DNA of 64,000 bases from Paraliobacillus sp044383835 (GTDB taxonomy: Bacteria; Bacillota; Bacilli; Bacillales; Amphibacillaceae), in contig NZ_JBISEP010000005.1 of assembly GCF_044383835.1 (NCBI RefSeq), positions 78,578 to 142,577 of the forward strand, written 5' to 3'. The translations under genes were made by a program, and so were the position numbers. Of the stretch, positions 25,463 to 33,714 are shown piece by piece. The number at the start of each line of letters is the position of its first letter. The first letter of the stretch is position 1. The notes beneath the pieces were generated by a model that worked only from the letters and a program-made list of their open reading frames with translations, did not search any database and was not told where the DNA came from.

Positions 25463-26402
25463 TTTTATACAGCTAGTTAGAAATGAACAGATGAAATTAT
25501 ATGCAAAAAAAGCAACATGGATAATGATTAGTATTTTAGCACTTTTGATAGTAGCAGGCGGACTAATCAGTCGTACGATGGATGATTCCATTACAAAAAC
25601 ATATGATGATAATTGGCGAGAAGAATTACAGGCAGAAATAGCAAGTGTAGAGCAAGAGGATAATCCTTCTTCTATAGATGCGGCATTTATAGATGTGGAG
25701 AAAAATACATATCATTTAGAAAATGATATTAAACCACAAAGTTATAGCGCTATGCAGTTTGTATATGATAATATTGGCTTAACAATGATTATTACATTAT
25801 TCACAATTATTGTTACAGCTGGTATTTTATCGAATGAATTTCATTGGGGAACCATTAAACTTTTATTAATTAGGCCAGTTTCACGCGTAAAAATCTTAGC
25901 TGCTAAATATACAACCGTATTATTATTTGCAGGTACACTGCTTCTATTTTTATTTGTGTTCTCATGGCTGGTTGGTGCTGTTTTATTTGGTGTGAATGGC
26001 ATGTCTCCAACTGCTGTTGTATACCATTTTAACGGATATCAAGAAGTGAATTTATTAAGTGAAATCGGTATTGGTTATTCATTAAAAGTAGTGAACTTAC
26101 TTATGATGGCTACTTTTGCATTGATGATTTCAGCAATTTTTAAAAGTAGTAGTATGGCAATTGGGTTTGCGATCTTTCTAATGTTTGCTGGGAACATAGT
26201 GATTCCATTTATCGCCAAATACGACTGGGCAAAGTATATTCTGTTTGCGAACACCGATTTAAGTCAACATCGTGAAGGGGCTATACAATTATTCGATGGG
26301 ATGAGTTTATCTTTCTCAATCACTGTATTATTGGTATATTATATAGTGTTCATCATAGCGACTTGGTGGACATTTACAAAAAGAGACATTGCAGGACATT
26401 AA
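25455..26402 (+). CDS. ABC-2 type permease
   Basis: A 315-residue membrane subunit with one N-terminal helix, a large soluble loop (about 45-110), then five C-terminal helices, as in BcrB/NatB-type permeases. I use TTG 25455, preceded by GGGGAG; the in-frame TTG at 25440 lies upstream of that site. Overlaps the ATPase gene, implying coupled translation. Substrate not identifiable. Confidence 0.87.
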   Translation: MSNFIQLVRNEQMKLYAKKATWIMISILALLIVAGGLISRTMDDSITKTYDDNWREELQAEIASVEQEDNPSSIDAAFIDVEKNTYHLENDIKPQSYSAMQFVYDNIGLTMIITLFTIIVTAGILSNEFHWGTIKLLLIRPVSRVKILAAKYTTVLLFAGTLLLFLFVFSWLVGAVLFGVNGMSPTAVVYHFNGYQEVNLLSEIGIGYSLKVVNLLMMATFALMISAIFKSSSMAIGFAIFLMFAGNIVIPFIAKYDWAKYILFANTDLSQHREGAIQLFDGMSLSFSITVLLVYYIVFIIATWWTFTKRDIAGH

Positions 26403-26418
26403 GAAGGAGAGGGTTTAG

Positions 26419-26844
26419 ATGAAACGTACAGCAGAAGTTATCTTTGGAATTATTGGTACGATAGTTTATGGTATTACCGCAATTATTGGTGGATCAATGC
26501 TTTGGATGAAAGGAAATGAAGAGGTAGTCGAAAAAATATACTCGGATGTATTAGAGCAGAACCCAGAGATAGAAATGCCAGATTATCAGACATTTATTGA
26601 TTCAATGGGCACTGGTGGAGTTATGTTGCTTCTTGTCTCCTTAGCAGTAATGATCGCTGGTATTGTAGCGATGGTTTTTCTTAAAGGAAATAAAAAACCA
26701 AAAGCTGCCGGGATCATATTCATTGTCTCTGTTGCAATTGTAACAGTATTGCCAGGAATTAGTCCATTTACAGGGGTATTTTACCTTATTGCAGGTATCA
26801 TGTCACTTGTAAGAAAACCAAAAGAATCAATCGCTAGTCTTTAA
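26419..26844 (+). CDS. DUF4064 domain membrane protein
   Basis: A 141-residue protein with four predicted helices: two near the N terminus flanking a polar loop (about 35-65) and two near the C terminus. The pattern KRTAEVIFGIIG and the closing FYLIAGIMSLVRKPK fit DUF4064 proteins common in Bacillaceae. ATG follows AGGAGAGGG. Downstream of the ABC genes by 16 bases, probably in the same operon. Function unknown. Confidence 0.75.
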   Translation: MKRTAEVIFGIIGTIVYGITAIIGGSMLWMKGNEEVVEKIYSDVLEQNPEIEMPDYQTFIDSMGTGGVMLLLVSLAVMIAGIVAMVFLKGNKKPKAAGIIFIVSVAIVTVLPGISPFTGVFYLIAGIMSLVRKPKESIASL

Positions 26845-26848
26845 ACAA

Positions 26849-26884
26849 AATGGGACAGTGGGGTGAATCCCCATCTGTCCCATT
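26849..26884. terminator. Terminator between DUF4064 and the nitrilase-family gene
   Basis: AATGGGACAG-N-GGGG with CCCC-N2-CTGTCCCATT forms a strong stem between convergent genes and overlaps the stop of the minus-strand gene. Confidence 0.75.
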
Positions 26885-27665
26885 ATTCATATATATCTGG
26901 GCGACGATCATCAAAAATCGGAATAGTTTGGCGTATCAAACCTACCTCTGTTAAATTAATTGAACCAAATACCATTTCTTCTTCTCCGCCAGCTTCTTTA
27001 ATGATTTCTCCCCATGGATTAATAATCATTGAATGTCCACCAAATGTATGTTTAGGATCTTGTCCAACTCGATTACAAGCAATCACGTAACACTGATTTT
27101 CTATTGCACGAGCAGTTAATAATGCCTTCCAATGATTCATTCTGACCATTGGCCATTGAGCAACAACAAAGAGCATGTTTGCTCCACTAATCATATGTGT
27201 TCGAATCCATTCTGGGAAACGGATGTCGTAGCATATTACACCAGCGCTAGGTTGATTTTCTATTGTGAATAATCCAGTATCATTTCCTGCAAGTAAAAAT
27301 CTCTCTTCATTCATTAATCGGAAAAGGTGGGCTTTGTCATATTCTGAAATGAGCACCCCTTTGCGATTAATAACTAACATCGTATTAGTTACCCCTTTAG
27401 CCGTTCGTTTGGCTACAGATCCACCTACTATATTTACATGATAGGTCGTAGCTAATTGTGTCAAAAATGCAATGGAATCTTTAGCGTTTGTATCAGCAAA
27501 TTCATCAAGTCGATTTAAATCGTATCCGGTAGTCCATAATTCAGGAAGAACAACGATATCGACAGCAGAATCGATCGTTTTGAAATGTTGTTCAATTTTC
27601 GTTTTATTTTCTTCAGGATTCCCAAATACAATATTGATTTGAAATAATGCGATTCGTAGATTCAT
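26883..27665 (-). CDS. Carbon-nitrogen hydrolase (omega-amidase-like, nitrilase superfamily)
   Basis: A 260-residue cytoplasmic amidase with the Glu-Lys-Cys catalytic triad at E42 (VLPELW), K111 (YDKAHLF) and C145 (GVICYDIRFPE). The sequence resembles MtnU/YkrU and YafV, which hydrolyse alpha-ketoglutaramate or ketosuccinamate in methionine salvage and transamination. No methionine salvage genes are adjacent, so the physiological role is inferred. The start ATG follows GAGGAGCTG. Monocistronic by appearance. Confidence 0.88.
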   Translation of the reverse strand: MNLRIALFQINIVFGNPEENKTKIEQHFKTIDSAVDIVVLPELWTTGYDLNRLDEFADTNAKDSIAFLTQLATTYHVNIVGGSVAKRTAKGVTNTMLVINRKGVLISEYDKAHLFRLMNEERFLLAGNDTGLFTIENQPSAGVICYDIRFPEWIRTHMISGANMLFVVAQWPMVRMNHWKALLTARAIENQCYVIACNRVGQDPKHTFGGHSMIINPWGEIIKEAGGEEEMVFGSINLTEVGLIRQTIPIFDDRRPDIYE

Positions 27666-27910
27666 TAGAAAATCAGCTCCTCATATCTATGTAAGGGTGT
27701 ATTATCCCATGGTGAGTAAGCGTTGTCAATCGGAAGCGTGTGCTGTTGTCTTTCACACTGATTACGTAACGTACGAGTGGATAGGTAAACTATTACAATT
27801 ATATTACAATTTTACTTTTTTAAAACTTGTCACAGTATTTTCACAGATGAAATGGTAGAATAAAAAGGAAGAATAATAAATGGATGGATAATACAAGAAA
27901 GGGGATTAAA

Positions 27911-28447
27911 ATGAAACAAATTCGAATGATCTTGTTTGTTGCAGCGATTTTTGTTATTGGCATAGGTGTTTATATATACATGGATATAGAGGATAAAGAG
28001 GAAGCAATAGAACAAGTGGATGTCAAACAATTAGTTGCAGATTATAGTAGTAATCAAACGATTGAGGAAGCGGCTTCAATAACTTCTGATCAATTAATTG
28101 TTACAAATAATGATAACAACGAAACAACATATCAACTACCAAGTGATGAATTTTTTGTTTCTATTGCACCTTATGTTCATAAAACACATCCTTGTGCGGT
28201 TCATAGTTTAACAGGTTGTCAGGGTGAATTAGCAAATGAATCATTTGATATTTTTATAGAAGATGAGGAAGGGAATACGATGGTAGATGCGACGATGCAA
28301 GCACAAGCAAATGGTTTTGTTGACTTATGGTTGCCACGCGACAAAAAATATGACGTAACGATAAGTTATGATGGCAAAAACACGACTGCAAGTATCTCTA
28401 CATTTGAAGGAGATAATACGTGTATCACAACGATGCAATTAGCTTAA
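27911..28447 (+). CDS. CueP-family metal-binding protein
   Basis: A 178-residue exported or membrane-anchored protein: one N-terminal hydrophobic segment (about 5-24) and a globular domain with the cysteine/histidine cluster H93-P-C95-x2-H98 and C103 (THPCAVHSLTGCQGEL) plus a C-terminal C171 (TCITTMQLA). This matches CueP, which binds copper in the periplasm of Salmonella; Gram-positive homologues are anchored outside the membrane. ATG 27911 follows AAAGGGG. Single gene with its own terminator; no copper exporter is nearby. Confidence 0.85.
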   Translation: MKQIRMILFVAAIFVIGIGVYIYMDIEDKEEAIEQVDVKQLVADYSSNQTIEEAASITSDQLIVTNNDNNETTYQLPSDEFFVSIAPYVHKTHPCAVHSLTGCQGELANESFDIFIEDEEGNTMVDATMQAQANGFVDLWLPRDKKYDVTISYDGKNTTASISTFEGDNTCITTMQLA

Positions 28448-28465
28448 TGTAAGGCAATGTGTTAG

Positions 28466-28500
28466 AACAGTTCAGTAGATAAATACTGGGCTGTTTTTTA
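28466..28500 (+). terminator. Terminator of the CueP gene
   Basis: AACAG-N2-CAGTA with TACTG-N2-CTGTT stem followed by a run of six T residues. Confidence 0.75.
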
Positions 28501-28511
28501 TTTGTTTTATA

Positions 28512-28570
28512 TTGACAAATATATTAGAACTGTTTATATTGTATATATAATATATATACAATATAAACAG
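28512..28570 (+). promoter_or_regulatory. Sigma-A promoter with 41-bp perfect palindrome (GntR operator)
   Basis: TTGACA at 28512-28517, 17 bases, then TATATT at 28535-28540. The arms 28530-28549 and 28551-28570 are exact reverse complements around one central base. The palindrome covers the -10 and start site, so a bound dimer would block initiation. It precedes a YtrA-type GntR regulator and its ABC genes, implying autorepression. Confidence 0.85.
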
Positions 28571-28583
28571 TGAGGTGATATGT

Positions 28584-28952
28584 ATGAATATCCTTCTGTC
28601 TAACACGAGTAAAGAACCGCTATTTCAACAAATAAAAGAACAAATCAAACAACAAATTTATCAAGAAGCATTAAAAGAAGGAGAAGCACTTCCTTCAATA
28701 AGGTTACTTGCTAAACAATTGCAAGTAAGTGTCATTACAACAAAGCGTGCTTATGAGGATTTAGAAAAAGAAGGATTTCTTATTTCTTCTATAGGGAAAG
28801 GAACGTTTGTTGCAGGCCAACAACCACATGTTTTAAAAGAACGACAAATACGAGAACTGGAAAATGAGTTGGAACAGATCATTGAAAGAGCCAAGCAAAT
28901 CGGCTTAACAAAGCAAGCGATTATTGAACGAATAGATCTATTTTTTGATTAA
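28584..28952 (+). CDS. GntR-family transcriptional regulator (YtrA subfamily)
   Basis: A 122-residue regulator with an N-terminal winged helix-turn-helix (EPLFQQIKEQIKQQIY to GKGTFVAG, about residues 10-75) and only a short helical tail, as in the YtrA subfamily, which usually lacks a ligand-binding domain. It should repress its own operon through the adjacent palindrome. ATG 28584 follows GAGGTG. In B. subtilis YtrA responds to cell-wall antibiotics; the inducer here is unknown. Confidence 0.88.
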   Translation: MNILLSNTSKEPLFQQIKEQIKQQIYQEALKEGEALPSIRLLAKQLQVSVITTKRAYEDLEKEGFLISSIGKGTFVAGQQPHVLKERQIRELENELEQIIERAKQIGLTKQAIIERIDLFFD

Positions 28953-28970
28953 GAGAATGGAGGCTTTCAA

Positions 28971-29828
28971 ATGGATGTTATTGAAGTGAGGAATGTTTCT
29001 GATAAGTTGGATCAATTTTGGATAAAGGATTTGAATTTTTCCATACCAAAAGGCTACGTGACTGGATTTATTGGTCAAAATGGTAGCGGAAAGACAACAA
29101 CGATTCAAATGATAATGGATGTGATTCGACCAAAACAAGGAGAAATTAAAATTTTTGGATCATCAAATACAAATCCAGAAACGAAGCAGAGAATTGGTTT
29201 CGTTTATGATGAATTGTATATGTATGAAAATTTCACCATTAGCCATATGCATAAATTCATTGCACCACTGTATGAGTCATGGAATGATGCACTGTTCGAA
29301 CGTTATCGTAGGGCATTTGAATTACCAATGAAGCAAAAACTAAAAACATTTTCAAAAGGGATGAAGATGAAAACATCACTGCTTTTTGCATTAGCGCACG
29401 ATCCAGAGCTACTTATTATGGATGAACCAACAGCAGGATTAGATCCCGTTTTCAGGCGAGAGCTGATGGATTTATTACAAGAACTTATGCTTGATTCGGA
29501 ACGAACGATTTTCTTCTCAACGCACATTACAAACGACTTGGACCGGTTAGCTGATCATATTGTGTTTATCGATCATGGACGGATTAAACTACAAAAAAGT
29601 ATGACGGAGATAGAAGAGGAGTTTCACTTAATAAAAGGGACGCAGGAACAACTTGCTGTGATTGGACGTGAAGCGTTTTTGGGATTACGTGAAACAGGGC
29701 AAGGATTTATAGGGTTGTTTCAAGGGATCAGTACAACGCTTACTGCGGACAATCAAGAGATGGTAGTTGAAAAACCATCTTTAGAAGATATGATGTATCT
29801 GATGAAAGGTAAAAAGGGGTCGTGGTAG
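28971..29828 (+). CDS. ABC transporter ATP-binding protein
   Basis: A 285-residue ATPase: Walker A GQNGSGKTT (about 36-44), signature region TFSKGMKMKTSLLFAL, Walker B LLIMDEPTAGLDP, and switch His in FSTHITNDLD. The signature is diverged (SKGM rather than SGGQ), common in YtrB-type exporters. Downstream of the GntR gene by 18 bases with GGAGG upstream; works with the two permeases that follow. Confidence 0.9.
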   Translation: MDVIEVRNVSDKLDQFWIKDLNFSIPKGYVTGFIGQNGSGKTTTIQMIMDVIRPKQGEIKIFGSSNTNPETKQRIGFVYDELYMYENFTISHMHKFIAPLYESWNDALFERYRRAFELPMKQKLKTFSKGMKMKTSLLFALAHDPELLIMDEPTAGLDPVFRRELMDLLQELMLDSERTIFFSTHITNDLDRLADHIVFIDHGRIKLQKSMTEIEEEFHLIKGTQEQLAVIGREAFLGLRETGQGFIGLFQGISTTLTADNQEMVVEKPSLEDMMYLMKGKKGSW

Positions 29829-29830
29829 CT

Positions 29831-30451
29831 GTGAAATATTTTCAGTTAGTCATCGGTTTGTACTGGAAAACACTCATGCCTTTATTTTTGCTGAATATAT
29901 TGCTATTTTTCGTTTTGCATTATTTAAATACTTCACCATATGTTTTGTCGTTGCTTGTAAACTTACTTATGTTTTATTCGGTTGCAGAAAAGCAAGAAAA
30001 ATTTAAAGCTCAACGATTTGTATTAAGCTTACCAATTTCAAGATCGGTTTATGTACTTCTTTATTATGTATTTATCGTACTCTATATTACTTTGCTAGGT
30101 TTAACAATGTGGGGTGGATATGAATTACTGCATATTTTTTCTCCTGATAGATTTACTATACAAGAGATTGGATCACATGTGTTTGTTTACGCGTTATTTA
30201 TTGTCATGCTAGCAAGTATATTTATCCCATTGTTGTTTCGTTTTAAACCAGAAACAATTGAAGCTAGAATCGTTGTTTCACTTACCCTTTTTATTTGTAT
30301 AATTCTATCCGCTTCAAATCGAAATTTTCTAGTAGATTATTTTGTGCAAGATCAAGGTAAACTTATTGGATTAAGTACGGTTTGCGTTGCTTCGTTTGTT
30401 GTGTCTTATATATGTTCAAAACAAATAGTGGAGAAAAAAGTAGTGCTTTAA
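29831..30451 (+). CDS. ABC-2 permease-like membrane protein
   Basis: A hydrophobic protein of 206 residues with about six helices (MKYFQLVIGLYWKTLMPLF at the start), likely one half of the membrane part of the exporter. The GTG at 29831 is favoured, with AAAAAGGGG upstream; GTG 29822 is only 3 bases from that site and is the alternative. Overlaps or abuts the ATPase stop. No family substrate known. Confidence 0.72.
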   Translation: MKYFQLVIGLYWKTLMPLFLLNILLFFVLHYLNTSPYVLSLLVNLLMFYSVAEKQEKFKAQRFVLSLPISRSVYVLLYYVFIVLYITLLGLTMWGGYELLHIFSPDRFTIQEIGSHVFVYALFIVMLASIFIPLLFRFKPETIEARIVVSLTLFICIILSASNRNFLVDYFVQDQGKLIGLSTVCVASFVVSYICSKQIVEKKVVL

Positions 30452-30469
30452 TGATAGGAGGTAATTTGC

Positions 30470-31138
30470 TTGCAAACAATACTGATGTTATGGAAAAAAG
30501 ATTTCTTCATTATGTATAAGCTATTTTTAGCGATGTTCGCTGCTATATTTCTCTTTGGTGCCATAGGGCAAACGGTTTTATTTATTGTTTGTTTCATTAT
30601 ATTATTTTGCTTTTCTATCTTTAGAGAAGATAAAAATAATCGTATAAATATTTTTATAAAGAGTTTACCTATAAGTGCAAAAAAGATGGTTTATAGTAGA
30701 TATGCTTTTTTACTTGTTTCTGTTGTGCTATTTATGACACTGTTAAGGTTAATGAACATGTGGGCAACTGTCCCTAGAGGAAAAGGTGCTTTTGTATTTG
30801 TCTTTCCATTTCGAATGGAAGATTTTATTTATGCATTTGTTATTGTAATGCTTGTTTTAAGTATTAGCTTACCAATATTCTATTTCTTTCAAAAAAAACT
30901 ATTATTGGAAGTATTATTGTTTATCTGGTTCGTGTTGTGGATTTTTGCTATTAACCAGTCTGGTCAATTCGCTGAAAAACAAACGCAATATGATTTTCTC
31001 GAAAGAATAACTTATGGAATCTCTGATTGGCTGGAAATGATTATGCCGTTTTCACCAAGCGTGAGTATAATTGTCGCATTATTATTATATGGATTTTCTA
31101 TGTTGCTGACTGAGCAGATTCTCAAGCGTCACTCATAA
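30470..31138 (+). CDS. ABC-2 permease-like membrane protein (second subunit)
   Basis: 222 residues with about six helices, similar in size and layout to the preceding gene; both contain an SLPIS motif (FVLSLPISRSVYVLLY and SLPISAKKMVYSRYAF), suggesting they are distant paralogues forming a heterodimer. TTG start 8 bases after AGGAGG. Last gene of the GntR-controlled operon. Confidence 0.72.
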   Translation: MQTILMLWKKDFFIMYKLFLAMFAAIFLFGAIGQTVLFIVCFIILFCFSIFREDKNNRINIFIKSLPISAKKMVYSRYAFLLVSVVLFMTLLRLMNMWATVPRGKGAFVFVFPFRMEDFIYAFVIVMLVLSISLPIFYFFQKKLLLEVLLFIWFVLWIFAINQSGQFAEKQTQYDFLERITYGISDWLEMIMPFSPSVSIIVALLLYGFSMLLTEQILKRHS

Positions 31139-31142
31139 TAGT

Positions 31143-31170
31143 GAAGATTTTTCTTTAAAAATCTTTCTCA
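31143..31170 (+). terminator. Weak terminator after the GntR-ABC operon
   Basis: GAAGATTTTT and AAAAATCTTTC form an AT-rich stem shortly after the last stop codon. Modest stability. Confidence 0.4.
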
Positions 31171-31241
31171 AAACAAGCTGCAATGTGGTATCTTAAATAT
31201 AAGCAATTTCTGAAGTGAGTTAAGAAAGAAGGAGCATAAAA

Positions 31242-32345
31242 ATGGCAAAGATTAAAGTTGGAATTGTTTTCGGTGGTAAATCTGCTGAGCATGAGGTTTC
31301 ACTCCAATCAGCAAAAAATATTGTCGATGCAATCGATAAATCGAAATATGAAGTTGTTTTATTAGGGATAGATAAACAAGGGAAATGGCACATCAATGAT
31401 CCATCCTCTTATTTATTAAATGAAGAAAATCCAAAGTTAATTCAATTAAATAAAAGCAATCAGCAAGTAGCGGTTGTTCCTGGTGAGGCAGAGGCGCAAT
31501 TAGTAAATGTGTCAAATACAAATCCGCTTGATCAAGTAGATGTTATTTTTCCAATTGTCCATGGAACGCTTGGTGAAGATGGTAGTATCCAAGGAATGAT
31601 GCGTATAGCTAACCTTCCATTTGTCGGAACAGATGTGTTAGGCTCTGCTGTGAGTATGGATAAAGATGTTGCGAAACGATTGCTACAAGGTGCAGGAATC
31701 TCAGTTGCTAAAGGAATGACTTTTAGAAAAAGTAAGCAAGATAAGATCAATTTTGAAGAAGTAAAAGCAGCGTTAGGTTTACCAATGTTTATTAAACCTG
31801 CAAATCAAGGCTCATCTGTAGGAGTTAGCAAAGTACGTGATGAGGAAGAATTTTACGAAGGAATGAAAGATGCATTTCAATACGACCATAAAGTTTTAGT
31901 AGAAGAAGCAATTATTGGTCGAGAAATTGAATGTGCCGTACTTGGGAATGAAGGTCCGATTGCCTCTTTACCAGGAGAAATTTTACCACAGACTGATTTC
32001 TATTCCTATGAATCAAAATATATTGATGAAACAGGCGCAGAACTTGCAGCACCAGCTGATTTGTCTGAAGCGTTAACCAAAAAAGTACAAGAAGCAGCGG
32101 TAGATGTATTCCAAACGTTAGATTGTGAAGGAATGGCTCGTGTGGACTTTTTCTTACAGGAGAATGGAGAGCTAGTCGTAAATGAAGTCAATACACTTCC
32201 GGGATTTACGAAAATCAGCATGTACCCAAGACTGTGGGATATAAGCGGAATACCGTATCCAGAGCTAATTGATCGTTTAATTACGTTGGCGATCGAACGT
32301 CACGAACGAAATAATCAGCTGAAGAATACAGTTCTAGACGACTAA
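31242..32345 (+). CDS. ddl: D-alanine--D-alanine ligase
   Basis: Joins two D-alanines using ATP for the peptidoglycan stem peptide. 367 residues with an ATP-grasp fold: GGKSAEHEVSLQSA (11-24), FPIVHGTLGEDGSIQG, FIKPANQGSSVGVSKV, ECAVLGN and the closing EVNTLPGFTKISMYP. The YxS/H specificity loop region is SYESKYIDE. ATG follows AAGGAGC. Monocistronic with a terminator. Confidence 0.96.
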   Translation: MAKIKVGIVFGGKSAEHEVSLQSAKNIVDAIDKSKYEVVLLGIDKQGKWHINDPSSYLLNEENPKLIQLNKSNQQVAVVPGEAEAQLVNVSNTNPLDQVDVIFPIVHGTLGEDGSIQGMMRIANLPFVGTDVLGSAVSMDKDVAKRLLQGAGISVAKGMTFRKSKQDKINFEEVKAALGLPMFIKPANQGSSVGVSKVRDEEEFYEGMKDAFQYDHKVLVEEAIIGREIECAVLGNEGPIASLPGEILPQTDFYSYESKYIDETGAELAAPADLSEALTKKVQEAAVDVFQTLDCEGMARVDFFLQENGELVVNEVNTLPGFTKISMYPRLWDISGIPYPELIDRLITLAIERHERNNQLKNTVLDD

Positions 32346-32355
32346 TATTAATAGT

Positions 32356-32391
32356 AAGAGATCAAATCAAGAAGCGATTTGGTCTCTTTTC
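32356..32391 (+). terminator. Terminator of ddl
   Basis: AAGAGATCAAATC and GATTTGGTCTCTTTT form a stem with a G-T pair and T tail just after ddl. Confidence 0.75.
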
Positions 32392-32395
32392 ATAT

Positions 32396-32438
32396 CTGTT
32401 TTGGGAGATGAGCACAGAAATATATCGGCGGAACACAA
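32396..32438. repeat. Intergenic repeat copy 2
   Basis: TTTTGGGAGATGAGCAC plus a following TATATCGGCG is nearly the same as the element at 4571-4608. Here the 5' pairing arm is missing, so no hairpin forms. Lies between ddl and a GNAT gene. Confidence 0.5.
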
Positions 32439-32465
32439 TTGAATTATAAACAAGGGGGACATAAA

Positions 32466-32969
32466 ATGAACATTAGAGTTGCGGCAGCAGAAGATTACGC
32501 AGCAATAGCAAAGGTGCACGTAGACAGCTGGCAACAGACGTATCAGGATATTGTACCGAAATCTTATTTAGATCAATTATCGTATGATGAAAAGGAAGCG
32601 CTTTGGAAAAAGATACTTGCTAGCAGGACTAAGGTTTACGTTGTAGAGAACGAACGCGGTCAAATTGTTGGTTTTGCTAATGGCGGAAAAGAGCGGACAG
32701 GAGATTATTCATCCTATCAAGGGGAAGTTTACGCGATCTATTTACTTCAATCGTATCAAAAGAGCGGAATCGGAAAAAAGTTAATTCAACATGTAACAGC
32801 AAACCTAAAGGAACAAAAATTAAATGGTGTGCTCATTTGGGTATTAGCAGATAATCCTTCGGTAGGTTTTTACCAAGCAATTGACGGGAAAAAGGTAGAT
32901 GAAGAGGAAATAAATATCGGTGGAAAACCATTAACAGAAGTAGCTTATGGTTGGAGTGATGATTCTTAA
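32466..32969 (+). CDS. GNAT family N-acetyltransferase
   Basis: 167 residues with the acetyl-CoA-binding region YLLQSYQKSGIGKKLIQHV (about 95-113) and a mid-protein EVYAIYLL strand. N terminus NIRVAAAEDYAAIAKVHVDSWQQTY is typical of a broad group of small-molecule or protein acetyltransferases. ATG follows AAGGGGGAC. Substrate unknown. Followed after 25 bases by a Nudix gene, possibly cotranscribed. Confidence 0.87.
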   Translation: MNIRVAAAEDYAAIAKVHVDSWQQTYQDIVPKSYLDQLSYDEKEALWKKILASRTKVYVVENERGQIVGFANGGKERTGDYSSYQGEVYAIYLLQSYQKSGIGKKLIQHVTANLKEQKLNGVLIWVLADNPSVGFYQAIDGKKVDEEEINIGGKPLTEVAYGWSDDS

Positions 32970-32994
32970 AAAAAGTCAGTAGAGAGGTGTTTAC

Positions 32995-33612
32995 ATGAGC
33001 GGAAAATGGCTTGATTGGGCAAAAAGGATGCAAGCAATTGCTCAAGCTGGATTAACTTTTTCAAAAGATGTTTTCGATAAAGAACGGTATCAAGAATTAA
33101 GTGATTTAAGTGTGGAAATTATGCATGAATATACTGAGGTGAAAACAGATAAGATAACTGAATTATTTACAAATGAGACAGGCTACCCTACGCCAAAAGT
33201 AGATGTTCGAGCTGCTGTATTTAAACATGATCAATTATTATTAGTGAAGGAAAAATCTGATAATACATGGGCTTTACCTGGTGGATTCTGTGAAATAGGC
33301 TCATCCGCTTCTGACAACTTAAGAAAAGAAGTTAAGGAAGAAGCTGGTCTAACTATTGAGCCTAGTAGACTACTAGCTGTTTTAGATAAAAATAAACATG
33401 ACCATCCACCTGATCCCTATCATTTTTATAAACTATTTATCTATTGCGACATAGTAGGTGGTGACACACAAACTGGTGTAGAAACAAATGGTGTGCAATT
33501 TTTCTCTGAAAATAACTTACCAAACCTATCACTAAAACGGAACACCGAAGCACAAATAAAGATGATGTTTGATTTTATGAAAGACCCAACCAAACAGCCG
33601 ATGTTTGATTAA
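32995..33612 (+). CDS. Nudix hydrolase with N-terminal helical domain
   Basis: 205 residues. Residues about 1-65 form a helical Nudix-associated domain (WLDWAKRMQAIAQAGLTFSKD), found in a YjhB-like group. The Nudix box is present in that subfamily's diverged form (GGFCEIGSSASDNLRKEVKEE): the first Glu of the canonical box is Ser and the Arg is Lys, while the metal-binding EVKEE is intact. Relatives act on ADP-ribose or CDP-choline; the substrate here is unknown. ATG follows AGAGAGGTG. Confidence 0.83.
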   Translation: MSGKWLDWAKRMQAIAQAGLTFSKDVFDKERYQELSDLSVEIMHEYTEVKTDKITELFTNETGYPTPKVDVRAAVFKHDQLLLVKEKSDNTWALPGGFCEIGSSASDNLRKEVKEEAGLTIEPSRLLAVLDKNKHDHPPDPYHFYKLFIYCDIVGGDTQTGVETNGVQFFSENNLPNLSLKRNTEAQIKMMFDFMKDPTKQPMFD

Positions 33613-33660
33613 ATTGTGCTTTTAATAGAAGTTCCGTTTGATCCGAAATAAATTCTAATA

Positions 33661-33694
33661 AAAAAACCCACTCTATCTAAAGCATTGGAGTGGG
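33661..33694 (-). terminator. Terminator of the DUF4349 gene
   Basis: CCCACTC (33667-33673) with GAGTGGG (33688-33694); the A run before it is a T tract on the minus strand. Confidence 0.7.
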
Positions 33695-33714
33695 ACGAAT
33701 ATAATTTATTTAAT

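Noticed and set aside
27180..27200. tRNA-like GTTCGAATCC string
   Set aside because: Lies inside the nitrilase-family gene and no cloverleaf can be drawn around it.
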